In this document: one piece after another, positions 1 to 7,818 of the stretch | How positions within the stretch are numbered: position 1 is the stretch's first letter | Layout: each line of letters starts with the position of its first letter | Origin: an uncultured Dehalococcoidia bacterium | GTDB taxonomy: Bacteria; Chloroflexota; Dehalococcoidia; Lucifugimonadales; Lucifugimonadaceae | Reading direction: 5' to 3' | DNA length: 38,394 nucleotides | NCBI GenBank assembly: GCA_913052475.1 | Contig: CAJXEJ010000022.1 | Span: forward strand, 1 to 38,394 | Position numbers and translations under genes: made by a program | Notes under the pieces: generated by a model | Databases searched by the model: none | Told to the model about the DNA's origin: nothing | Seen by the model: only the letters and a program-made list of their open reading frames with translations

Positions 1-1070
1 CCCAGTTCTCGAATCACAAGGTCGGCGATATCTTCGGCGAGTACGTACGGCGTTGGAGCCGGCCAAATGTTCGCCAGTACAACAACCCCAGTCTGCGCCT
101 TAACACTGAACACCACGTTCGAGGCGAACCCCTGAATGCCGCCTCCGTGATTGTGGAACACAAGATCGTCCCGTCGGTTCATCCGCCACGATAACGCCTG
201 CCCATTCGACCAATCATTCGACATGTAAACGGGTCGATGCATCTCGGCGAGTGTCGAAGCCGAAAGCACCTTGCTCGGATGATTCGTGCGTCCGGACGTG
301 AACTGGAACGACACCCACTTTGCCAGATCTTCAACGTTCGAATGGAGTTGCCCCGCTGCCGATATACCCCGCAGCGAGGCGTAAGGCGCGTCTCGTAATT
401 CATCCGTCCCCGGTAACGGATGGCTGTAACCGTTGGCTTTCAATGTAGCTTGGTCGGCATCGAGTTCGAATCGGGTGTTAGGCAAACCCAGCGGACCAGT
501 AATTTCCTCGTAGATGTACTGTTCGTAAGGAACACCGCTGATCTGCTCGATCAGATGACCCAGCAGGCCAACAGCTAGATTCGAATACTTCCACTGGCTG
601 TCTTGCGGAATCACAATGTTGATTTCGGCAAGACCATCAAGAAGATCTTCACCGGTCGGGAAGGAAGGAGCATCCCAGTCGGTGAGCGGATGCTCGGTTC
701 GTAGACCCGAGTAGTGAGTCATCATCCGCCGAATGGTCACACCTTCCAGCGTCCCCCGCAAAGCATTCGACACGGTGAAATCGGGCATGTGAACCAGTAA
801 CGGATCATCGAGTTCTAGCTGCCCAAGATCGCGCAGTTGCAATATCGCCGTTCCAGTAAATGTCTTCGTAATCGATGCAACACGTGAAATGGTCTGCTCA
901 GTCGGTGGCTTGTCTTCACCCAGTGTTTGCGTACCAAACGAAAAATATCTGGCGAGCGAATCGCCTCGAACGACACCAATAGAAAGACCCGGCACCCGGT
1001 CTTGTTTCATCGCAGCAGAAGCAAGTTCCGCGATCTTCGGTTCAAGAGCCAACAACTCAGAGCTAGTCAC
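1..1070 (-). CDS. Serine hydrolase, class C beta-lactamase fold (partial, C-terminus beyond the window)
   Basis: The frame stays open from a GTG at 1070 through the left edge, giving about 356 visible residues. It reads as a beta-lactamase/penicillin-binding-protein-like serine hydrolase. The nucleophile motif SxxK is SITK at about residues 66-69, a YSN motif follows in the middle (QWKYSNLAVG), and an HNHGG motif near the visible end stands where the KTG box would be. The segment GVTIRRMMTHYSGL is typical of the family. The GTG start is chosen because GGGAGAG lies just upstream; a TTG one codon earlier is an alternative. Such proteins are often esterases or D-aminopeptidases rather than true beta-lactamases, and the substrate cannot be told. 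No convincing signal peptide is visible, so a cytoplasmic location is likely. A terminator at 1102-1126 separates it from the gene upstream. Confidence 0.9.
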   Translation of the reverse strand, partial: MTSSELLALEPKIAELASAAMKQDRVPGLSIGVVRGDSLARYFSFGTQTLGEDKPPTEQTISRVASITKTFTGTAILQLRDLGQLELDDPLLVHMPDFTVSNALRGTLEGVTIRRMMTHYSGLRTEHPLTDWDAPSFPTGEDLLDGLAEINIVIPQDSQWKYSNLAVGLLGHLIEQISGVPYEQYIYEEITGPLGLPNTRFELDADQATLKANGYSHPLPGTDELRDAPYASLRGISAAGQLHSNVEDLAKWVSFQFTSGRTNHPSKVLSASTLAEMHRPVYMSNDWSNGQALSWRMNRRDDLVFHNHGGGIQGFASNVVFSVKAQTGVVVLANIWPAPTPYVLAEDIADLVIREL

Positions 1071-1101
1071 CAAAAGACTCTCCCAAAAAGAAGCAAAAGA
1101 A

Positions 1102-1126
1102 AACGACACCAAAATTAGGTGTCGTT
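1102..1126 (-). terminator. Rho-independent terminator, minus strand
   Basis: A perfect 9-bp stem (AACGACACC / GGTGTCGTT) encloses a 7-nt loop. Read on the minus strand it is followed by TTTCTTTTGC, so it would stop transcription coming from the small gene at 1184-1606, just before the hydrolase start at 1070. Confidence 0.75.
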
Positions 1127-1183
1127 AGATTAACTCCATCGGAAGCAGGTTGGAAACGATCTCGCAGACCGGTGTGATTGGCG

Positions 1184-1606
1184 TTACGCCGATTTTTGCT
1201 GAATCGGTCTTTGCTTGGATGCCGGCATAAACTGCGCTATGTGCTTGAACACCTGCTGCTTGTACATCTTCATGCAGTCTTCTATTCCCCGCATTGTCGT
1301 GCGTTTTACTCGAATGCTCTGCTTCACCCCATCGATACTGGCAAGAGCATTCTGGTAGTCCTTTTCAAGATCCTGTATCGCCATACGGAGATCCTGATTG
1401 AAGGCGTCAGCATGCCGTTTCTTGTTCTCGATTAAGTCCTGATATTTGCCGAGTGTTTCGAGATGCCCTTCATGCTCCTTGTTAACCGACCTCAATTCAG
1501 AAACACGCGGCTCGACCTTGATCATGATTTGACTGACCTGTTCGGCGACAAACGCACCTCGAGTGGGTTTACCCGTCTTCCCGATCTTGCCGATATGGGT
1601 CATCAC
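1184..1606 (-). CDS. Small coiled-coil hypothetical protein
   Basis: A 139-140 residue frame starting at GTG 1606 or ATG 1603. I do not recognise a family. The first 20 residues are basic and glycine-rich (GKIGKTGKPTRG). The rest is strongly helical and charged, with heptad-like spacing of hydrophobics across about residues 20-125 and a basic C-terminus (SKQRPIQQKSA). No membrane segment or signal peptide is seen. The composition is that of a real soluble coiled-coil protein, and the minus-strand terminator at 1102-1126 lies about 60 nt past its stop. Against it, no good ribosome binding site is visible. Short frames on the opposite strand overlap it and look less protein-like. Confidence 0.55.
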   Translation of the reverse strand: MMTHIGKIGKTGKPTRGAFVAEQVSQIMIKVEPRVSELRSVNKEHEGHLETLGKYQDLIENKKRHADAFNQDLRMAIQDLEKDYQNALASIDGVKQSIRVKRTTMRGIEDCMKMYKQQVFKHIAQFMPASKQRPIQQKSA

Positions 1607-1679
1607 GAATGGATTCTTCGGTCGTCTGTCCAGTGTTCCATATTGGGTACACGTGCCTCAGCGGGTAATCCGCAACTGA

Positions 1680-1699
1680 CGTAACTGATCTGAGTTACG
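1680..1699. repeat. Short inverted repeat upstream of the enolase-family operon
   Basis: CGTAACT and AGTTACG form a perfect 7-bp inverted repeat with a 6-nt centre, about 180 nt before the start at 1877. It could be an operator half-site pair or chance. The rest of 1607-1876 shows no gene. Confidence 0.25.
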
Positions 1700-1876
1700 G
1701 ACAAGAAATAGATAGTTCCATTCTCTCTAACATGCTGTTCTCGGCGTAATCGTGTAAGTTCCAATTCGATTAGGAGAAATGCCCAGTCGAGGTACAGCGC
1801 ATGTAGTATCCGTACCTATCTGATCCGTAGTGCGATAAGAACGACTTCCACTCTCACAACGAACACTGGCGAATAT

Positions 1877-2992
1877 ATGAAAATCACTGACATCACGATT
1901 GATGTAATCGAACGACAGACCGCCTCCGTACGAGTACAGGACGAACGCAATGACCTCGGTGGCACAACCACTCAGGGCGTGCTCAGAGTGCAGACGGATG
2001 CGGGGATTGAAGGGCATGCGTTCGTAGGCGACCAAGCTGCCGATTCGTCTCAACGGATGGAAACGATAATCAAGACGTTGAAACCTGCCATGATGGGTCG
2101 CGAATCCTCAGATCGTGAGTGGCTGTGGAACCAACTCGCGGTGATTTCCGGTCACGGCTCGGCAATACAACCAGTCTGGGCACCTCTCGACGTCGCACTC
2201 TGGGACATCGAAGGCAAATCAGCGGGACAACCGATCCACAAGTTGCTCGGCACCGCCCGCACCGAAGTACCGCTCTACGCAACCTATCCGCCTCGGCACG
2301 AAACACCCGAGGGATTCGTTGAGGAAGCACTTCAACTGAAATCCGAAGGTTTTTCAGCGTACAAAATCCATCCGGGCCCGCTTTACTACAAACAAGCGGC
2401 AATCACAGCTGCGAAAGTTCGTGAAGCTGTCGGCGATAGCATGACGCTGATGCTCGATCGCAACCACGGTTACACCTTCCGCGAGGCGCTCTATGTCGGC
2501 CATGCCCTCGATGCCCATGATTATTTCTGGTTCGAAGATCCGATTCCTGCCAACGATATCGAGTCCATCAAAGAACTTACGAATCGCCTCGAGACTCCGT
2601 TGAACATGAGCGATACTACGTGCTTCTTGTTCCATGAAGCCGCCAACTTCCTTCATCAGAATGCCACACGCCTCATTCGGGGGACGGTGAGAAAGATCGG
2701 AATTACCGGACTCAAGAAACAGATGGCTCTGGTCGAAGGCTTTCACAAGGTTTGCGAAGTGGGCCTCGCCGGAAATTCGGCGATGAACGTCGCCAACCTG
2801 CACGTCATCATATCTTCGGTGAACTGCACTTACTTTGAGTACTGGCTACCCAAAGAAGTGCACCAGTGGGGTGTGACCGAACAGCTGAAAATCAACGATA
2901 ACGGCAACCTGGAAGCTCCGATGGGACCAGGTCTTGGAATCGAACTCGACGAAGAGTGGATCGCATCACACAAAGTGGCAACTCTTTCGTGA
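1877..2992 (+). CDS. Enolase-superfamily (mandelate racemase/muconate lactonizing) protein, divergent
   Basis: A 371-residue protein with the family order: N-terminal capping domain (about 1-125), then a modified TIM barrel. Visible barrel motifs are KIH at 163-165 (catalytic strand 2), D194 in LMLDRNHGY and E220 in FEDP (metal ligands). The third metal ligand position reads NMSDTT, so D246 replaces the usual Glu. The Asp-His dyad expected on strands 6-7 is not evident; the region reads RKIGITG. Members typically abstract the alpha proton of a carboxylate, often dehydrating acid sugars to 2-keto-3-deoxy acids. The changed residues make the substrate and even the reaction uncertain. It leads a plus-strand run with a small membrane protein and an OFA-type carrier, which suggests uptake and breakdown of an organic acid. 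Confidence 0.88.
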   Translation: MKITDITIDVIERQTASVRVQDERNDLGGTTTQGVLRVQTDAGIEGHAFVGDQAADSSQRMETIIKTLKPAMMGRESSDREWLWNQLAVISGHGSAIQPVWAPLDVALWDIEGKSAGQPIHKLLGTARTEVPLYATYPPRHETPEGFVEEALQLKSEGFSAYKIHPGPLYYKQAAITAAKVREAVGDSMTLMLDRNHGYTFREALYVGHALDAHDYFWFEDPIPANDIESIKELTNRLETPLNMSDTTCFLFHEAANFLHQNATRLIRGTVRKIGITGLKKQMALVEGFHKVCEVGLAGNSAMNVANLHVIISSVNCTYFEYWLPKEVHQWGVTEQLKINDNGNLEAPMGPGLGIELDEEWIASHKVATLS

Positions 2993-3037
2993 TTGTTTTA
3001 CCTGCCTCAGACGATCTAGGCGGCGTATGATCTCGCG

Positions 3038-3298
3038 ATGAAAGTCACCACACCGGTTCAGCCCGTCGACAACAGTCCGCCGAATCTCGAAGGATTCGAA
3101 ATTAAAGGTCGCCCGTTTCTGGGTTTTGGGCTCTTGATGACGACCCTAATTGGCACTCTTGCTGTGCTGATTTACTTTGGCGCGTGGGTGTCATCCGACA
3201 GGATCGAAAATCGCGCCAGTGCAGCCGGGATTCCTGAATCTCAGGCCGAGGGTGAATGGTGGGAAGAAGGGCTGGTATTCGCTTGCCCACTTCACTAA
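3038..3298 (+). CDS. Small single-pass membrane protein, unknown function
   Basis: An 86-residue protein starting at ATG 3038, 45 nt after the enolase-family stop and ending 11 nt before the MFS start. One hydrophobic helix lies at about residues 27-48 (FLGFGLLMTTLIGTLAVLIY), after an N-terminus rich in Pro and Asn. The C-terminal tail is acidic and carries EGEWWEEG before ending in CPLH. I do not recognise a family. Its position between the enzyme and the carrier suggests a partner of the transporter, perhaps stabilising it or sensing substrate; this is inference from location only. Confidence 0.6.
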   Translation: MKVTTPVQPVDNSPPNLEGFEIKGRPFLGFGLLMTTLIGTLAVLIYFGAWVSSDRIENRASAAGIPESQAEGEWWEEGLVFACPLH

Positions 3299-3309
3299 TC
3301 AACTAACTC

Positions 3310-4674
3310 ATGCGCAATGCAGCACTCTGGCTCGACAGAAAATTCGGCCTTGAAGAGCACACCATCGCCCACTACGCGTGGCTCATCGTGGCGATCGCCG
3401 GGATCGTTCAGATGGTCGGTGCAGCGATTCGAATGGCGTTTGGTGTACTCATCGACCCACTAGTTGAGGCATTCGGATGGACGCCCGGCTCGATCGGTCT
3501 TGCCTACGCCCTAATGTCGATCATCACGGCGCTGGCATCGCCGTTAGCTGGCTACCTTGGAAACCGCTACGGTGCCCGAAAAACAATGACCGTTGGCACA
3601 ATTCTATTTTTCACCGGGATGATGTGGACATCCCAGACGAAAGAAATATGGGAACTCTATGTTGCCTACGGAATAGTTTTAGGCATCTCGCAAGCACTTC
3701 TCCTTGTGCCGGTCGTCCCTGCGGTTGCAGCATGGTTCAGACGGCATCTCGGTCTTGGAACCGGCATCATGATGGTCTCGTGGAGCCTAGGTCCGGCACT
3801 GGTGGTGCAGACTTTGGCAGTGCTGTTCGCAACGGTCGGTTGGAGCCAGGCGTTCATGGTAGTTGGAACCGTTGGCACTGTGGTTTTGTTAATCATTTTG
3901 CTGTTCTTCCGGAATACTCCAGAAGAAGCTGGACGAAGTGCTTACGGAACGAAATCGTCCGACAACCCACTCGTTACAAGCGGCAACGTGTACGTCAAAA
4001 CTCAGAAGGAATTCCAGAGATTCGTCTACAAAACCAACGCATTCTGGAACCTGATTAACATCCACTTTCTCGGGTGTGTTGGGCACGCTGTGATTCTGGT
4101 CGGGATCATCCCGTTAGGAATATCAAAAGGGCTCGGACCACTTACAGCAGCGGGAGTTTTGACGACGGTTTCGATTGTCAGTATGGCGACTAGATTTCTG
4201 GCACCGGTGCTGTCCGAAAAAATCAGTGCCAAAGCAGTCATGTTCATTGCGTTCTTCGGTCAGGGAGTTGGCGTGTTGCTCCTGTTCACCGCCGATTCCA
4301 CTCTGGATTTCTACATCTTCGCGGTGGTCTGGGCGATTCCGTATGGCGGCGAAGGCACAGTATTCCCGGTTTTAATTCGCAAGTACTACGGCTACACACC
4401 AATGGGCACCACATACGGGTGGCAATTGCTTGGTGCCGGGCTTGGCATGGCACTCGGTGGCGTAATACCGGGCATGGTGTTCGATATCACCGGCGGGTAC
4501 TCGTGGGCGATCGGGCTTTCCGGTGCATTCAGTCTTGCCGGAGCGGTCTCGATAATCCTGCTCGAAAACACCCACAAGCAGTTGATTCCGAACTGGCCCG
4601 AAATGGAAGAACAGCCCGGTAATCCTGCTCCGATCAAGCAACAGATTGAAACCAGTCCAGTAAGTGGAGATTAG
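3310..4674 (+). CDS. MFS transporter, OFA (oxalate/formate antiporter)-like
   Basis: A 454-residue protein with about 12 hydrophobic helices in two halves. After helix 2 the loop GNRYGARKT matches the MFS signature region. The opening (WLIVAIAGIVQMVGAAIRMAFGV split over helix 1) and GWTPGSIGLAYALMSI look like the oxalate:formate/monocarboxylate group. The C-terminal tail after about residue 425 is hydrophilic and proline-rich. It lies in a tight plus-strand run behind an enolase-family enzyme and a small membrane protein, and 4 nt ahead of a wrecked SelA-like gene. It probably moves an organic acid across the inner membrane; the ion coupled and the exact substrate are not readable. Confidence 0.88.
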   Translation: MRNAALWLDRKFGLEEHTIAHYAWLIVAIAGIVQMVGAAIRMAFGVLIDPLVEAFGWTPGSIGLAYALMSIITALASPLAGYLGNRYGARKTMTVGTILFFTGMMWTSQTKEIWELYVAYGIVLGISQALLLVPVVPAVAAWFRRHLGLGTGIMMVSWSLGPALVVQTLAVLFATVGWSQAFMVVGTVGTVVLLIILLFFRNTPEEAGRSAYGTKSSDNPLVTSGNVYVKTQKEFQRFVYKTNAFWNLINIHFLGCVGHAVILVGIIPLGISKGLGPLTAAGVLTTVSIVSMATRFLAPVLSEKISAKAVMFIAFFGQGVGVLLLFTADSTLDFYIFAVVWAIPYGGEGTVFPVLIRKYYGYTPMGTTYGWQLLGAGLGMALGGVIPGMVFDITGGYSWAIGLSGAFSLAGAVSIILLENTHKQLIPNWPEMEEQPGNPAPIKQQIETSPVSGD

Positions 4675-4678
4675 TTTC

Positions 4679-5226
4679 GTGACTCAAGATCAACCAGCAA
4701 TTAAATCCAGCAAACTCAGCGGTAATTCAATAGCCGATCGTCTCGGCGTCACATCTCTCATTAACGCTGGTGGACCGAACATCAAGCACTCGAGCTCCCG
4801 CCCTCATCCCGACGCCATCGAAACGATGGAAGCTATGAGTGAAGTATTCGTCGATATCGACGAACTACTCCTTGCTGTTGGCGAGCGAATCGCCGAACTC
4901 GCCGGAAACGAAGGCTTACCAGGATCAAATGAACTTTGTCGTCGATCAAATAGCAAAAATACCCGGTATACCTACCGAAGTAGTGCACAACTACGACCAC
5001 TACATCCTTCATGCGGTGGTAACGTTCGCCGAAAACTGGAAAGTCAGGGATACGAAGAAATTGCCGGCCGCATGAAATCGGACACATCCCGAATATACGC
5101 AGCGGTGGATCACATAAATCGGCCGACAAAATATGGATTGACCCATTGAATCTTCAGGAAGACGAAGTAGAAATAGTCGCCGATCAGTTCAGGAATGTCT
5201 TAATAGATGCCGCTCCAGGTAACTGA
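4679..5226 (+). pseudogene. Remnant of a SelA-like PLP-dependent enzyme (internal deletion plus two frameshifts)
   Basis: A GTG at 4679 with GGAG upstream opens a good N-terminus: LGVTSLINAGGPNIKHSSSR, then MSEVFVDIDELLLAVGERIAELAG. This resembles L-seryl-tRNA selenium transferase-like/DgaE-type enzymes. At about 4915 the frame jumps to what looks like the C-terminal part (AYQDQMNFVVDQIAKIPG, then TEVVHNYDHYILHAVVTF), so most of the catalytic core with its PLP lysine is gone. After ENWK (about 5040) sense returns to the first frame (GYEEIAGRMKSDTSRIYAAV). At about 5130 it shifts again to IWIDPLNLQEDEVEIVADQF and ends at TGA 5224-5226. The original would have been about 390-400 residues. It sits in an operon and keeps its start signal, so decay may be recent. 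Confidence 0.8.
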
Positions 5227-5273
5227 CCAAAAGCGAACTTCGCAAACACTGCACACCAAAAGGAATTGAAGTC

Positions 5274-6932
5274 TTGGCACACATCGCTGGTAAACACGCA
5301 CTCCTAAAAATGTTCGAAGCAGAGGGTGTCGAATACATGTTCGGCAACCCCGGAACGAGCGAAGCTCCGATGATGGCGATCATGGATCAGTACTCGTCGA
5401 TCGAGTACGTGCTGGTGCTGCAAGAAGGCGTCGCAGTCGGGCTGGCTGAAGGCTACGCACGATCAATCGGGAAAGTACCGCTCGTAAGCCTCCACATCGA
5501 TAACGGAATGTCGAACGGTCTCTCGTTAATGATCGACCAGTTGTATAGCGGAACCCCGATGGTCATGACCGCTGGCAACAAGGACATCAGAAAGCTTGGG
5601 GCGGGTCGCTCTGACCTCGCTGATATGGCGCGTCCCTATGCCAAGTGGAGCGCTGAGATCACCCACGCCGAGCAAGTTCCGTCCGTAATTCGCCGAGCAT
5701 TCCAGGAAGCCCGTACCGCACCGACTGGTCCAACATTCGTCGCAATGTCGGCGAACGCATTTGACGACGAAGCTGAAATGGATCTGATCCCATCGGCACA
5801 CGTTGATGTATCACCATCCGCCGACCCTCAGCTGATCGACCAGATATGCAGTCTTGTAGCAGGAGCCGAACGCCCGATTCTCGTTGTTGGTGATCGGGTT
5901 GCCGAATCGAACGGCACGGCAGCAGCCGTTGCAGTAGCCGAAGCCGGTGGTATGCGAGCGTACGGTCATGGTTCTACCAGCGTGAACTTCCCAGCCGACC
6001 ATCCGCTGTGGCAGGGTGCTCTAAATATGCGCACCGCTGAGTCGGTCGATGCGGTACGAGCAGCCGACGTATTAGTGGCGGTCGGTTGCCCCGTGTTCGA
6101 AGATTTCTTCTATCAGTCCGGGCAGTTCGTTGCTGCCGACTCAAAGTTGGTTCACATCGATATCAATCCCGGAGCGATCGGCAAATCTGAACCAACCGAT
6201 CTTGGAATCTTGGCATCACCGGGAAAGGCGCTCGGACAACTTGCGGAGGCACTTAAAGACGGACTAAACGGTTCACAGGTCGAGGCAGCGACAGGTCGTA
6301 AGCAGGAAGCCGCAGCCGAGAGTGCAGCGCGAATCGAAGCATTCCAAACGCTCGCTGGAACCACGACCAAAGGCAGGCCAATGTCGCCCGCAATGATGGT
6401 CGATCATCTCGCAAAGGCATTGCCCGACAACTCGGCGGTGTTCAACGATTCCGTAAGCACCGGCGGCCTTCTATTCGACGCGCTTGCACCTTCGAGACAA
6501 GGGACCTACTACGGTTGCCGTGGCCAGGCTATTGGTTGGGGAATGGGTGCTGTGATGGGTGTGAAGCTCGGCAGTCCCGATCAACCAGTAGTTGGAGTTA
6601 TCGGCGACGGTAGTGCAATCATGACCATTCAGGCGCTCTGGACAGCGGTGAACTCGGAAATTCCGGCCGTATTTGTCATCTGCAACAACGCTTCGTATCG
6701 GGTGCTGAAAGTGAATATGAATCACTATCACCGTCTGAACGAGTTGGAACAGCCTGATTCGTACTTCGCGATGGACTTCCCGAATCCGATCGATTTTGCA
6801 GTACAGGCTCAAGCCTACGGCATGCAGGGAGTTCGAGTAGAAGACCCCGCCGATATCGATTCAGCGATCAATTCGGCAATCGATTCTGGTAAGCCAGCCG
6901 TGATCGACATGATCATCGACGGGTCTCTGTAA
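5274..6932 (+). CDS. ThDP-dependent decarboxylase, benzoylformate decarboxylase/acetolactate synthase family
   Basis: A 552-residue, full-length three-domain ThDP enzyme. The N-terminal domain has GNPGTSE (about 24-30), the ThDP-activating glutamate E51 in LQEG, and H74 in SLHIDNG at the place of the catalytic His of benzoylformate decarboxylase. A central domain follows (about 185-340; ILVVGDRVAES). The C-terminal ThDP/Mg site begins GDGSAIMTIQALW and ends CNN. It probably decarboxylates a 2-oxo acid to an aldehyde; the substrate is unknown. The start is TTG 5274 with AAGGA upstream; no other start fits the family length. It follows the SelA-like remnant by 47 nt, and the next intact gene is a tungsten aldehyde oxidoreductase, which would accept such an aldehyde. 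Alternative: an oxalyl- or phosphonopyruvate-type enzyme. Confidence 0.9.
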   Translation: MAHIAGKHALLKMFEAEGVEYMFGNPGTSEAPMMAIMDQYSSIEYVLVLQEGVAVGLAEGYARSIGKVPLVSLHIDNGMSNGLSLMIDQLYSGTPMVMTAGNKDIRKLGAGRSDLADMARPYAKWSAEITHAEQVPSVIRRAFQEARTAPTGPTFVAMSANAFDDEAEMDLIPSAHVDVSPSADPQLIDQICSLVAGAERPILVVGDRVAESNGTAAAVAVAEAGGMRAYGHGSTSVNFPADHPLWQGALNMRTAESVDAVRAADVLVAVGCPVFEDFFYQSGQFVAADSKLVHIDINPGAIGKSEPTDLGILASPGKALGQLAEALKDGLNGSQVEAATGRKQEAAAESAARIEAFQTLAGTTTKGRPMSPAMMVDHLAKALPDNSAVFNDSVSTGGLLFDALAPSRQGTYYGCRGQAIGWGMGAVMGVKLGSPDQPVVGVIGDGSAIMTIQALWTAVNSEIPAVFVICNNASYRVLKVNMNHYHRLNELEQPDSYFAMDFPNPIDFAVQAQAYGMQGVRVEDPADIDSAINSAIDSGKPAVIDMIIDGSL

Positions 6933-7342
6933 AGCACCGATTCTCAGTTCCAGTTATTGGCCAGCACCTCAGCGCTCACATGCGCTCACGCTCCCAAAAT
7001 TATCACTGAGATTGTTGAGTCGACTCGGTTCCAGATCAACCCATATGCTGTCTATTGGTGTAAATCACCCAGCATTCAATTGGGCGACTTACTTGCAGAA
7101 TCCCACAAGGTGCTCCCACTCATTCCCTGATGTTTCGACGCTCGGGCACACATTTACTTGAACAGTGATGCAATTGGGTCTGGTGTGGCATGGGCAGATG
7201 TCAGTTAAATTCCGACCGGAGCATCATGGGGGAACGTCAACTGCAGCTATCGCATTCACTAACTCGTCAGTCAGTCGCGGTGGCGATATCAGCAATTTGA
7301 AAGCGTTGAATAATGCAACTTACAAATGACATCACTTCTTAG
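6933..7342. other. Non-coding stretch with no recognised feature
   Basis: About 410 bases between the ThDP enzyme and the CheA-like remnant. I see no credible gene, RNA or strong hairpin. It may be eroded coding sequence, given the remnant that follows, but no residue pattern could be assigned. Confidence 0.4.
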
Positions 7343-7714
7343 GATCTAAAAATATTTCTCGAAGAAACTGAAGAACAGTTCCAGCTTCTTGACGATGAAG
7401 TAATCCCTCTCGAACTCAAAAAAAGAGACGACTGAGGAAAGCCTCGCAACGATCTTCCGCGCCGATCACACCCCTAAAGATTCTTCCGCAATGCTGGGGT
7501 ACGCAATGATGACGGAAATAGCCCACGCCATGGAGAGGCTGCTCGACAAACTCCGAAACGGTGAAGTGCGGTAACCCTTGCTGTGGCCGACGCCCTATTC
7601 CATTCACTGGACGTGCTGCGTGTGCTCACCGATGAGCAAGGAGTCTTTGTCGACTTCGCGCTACTCGTCGCAGAGCTTGAAGCCTGCTCGGACATTGTTC
7701 CCACGAAAACTTGA
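7343..7714 (+). pseudogene. Remnant of a CheA-type histidine phosphotransfer (Hpt) domain
   Basis: Three reading frames in a row rebuild one Hpt domain. First frame, 7343-7432: DLKIFLEETEEQFQLLDDEV, as at the start of CheA. Second, 7434-7571: ESLATIFRADHTPKDSS with MLGYAMMTEIAHAMERLLDK, where the phosphorylated His survives in ADHTPKDSS but the usual Lys-Gly is Lys-Asp. Third, 7577-7711: LAVADALFHSLDVLRVLTDE. No start codon is evident, stops separate the pieces, and there is no kinase core after them. This is therefore a decayed fragment of a chemotaxis-type kinase gene. No other chemotaxis gene is present in the window. Confidence 0.7.
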
Positions 7715-7818
7715 CAGTGCGGGTAGCATCACCGCACGGCGACACAGAATTACCGTCCGCCAATCTGAAACCAGATATATCGTTTGCCAGGCTGGCCTCG
7801 ATATCGGGAGAACTGAAA

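Noticed and set aside
7711-7818. Extended N-terminus of AOR-1 from TTG 7711
   Set aside because: The extension overlaps the end of the CheA-like remnant, lacks AOR similarity, and ATG 7819 has a good ribosome site.
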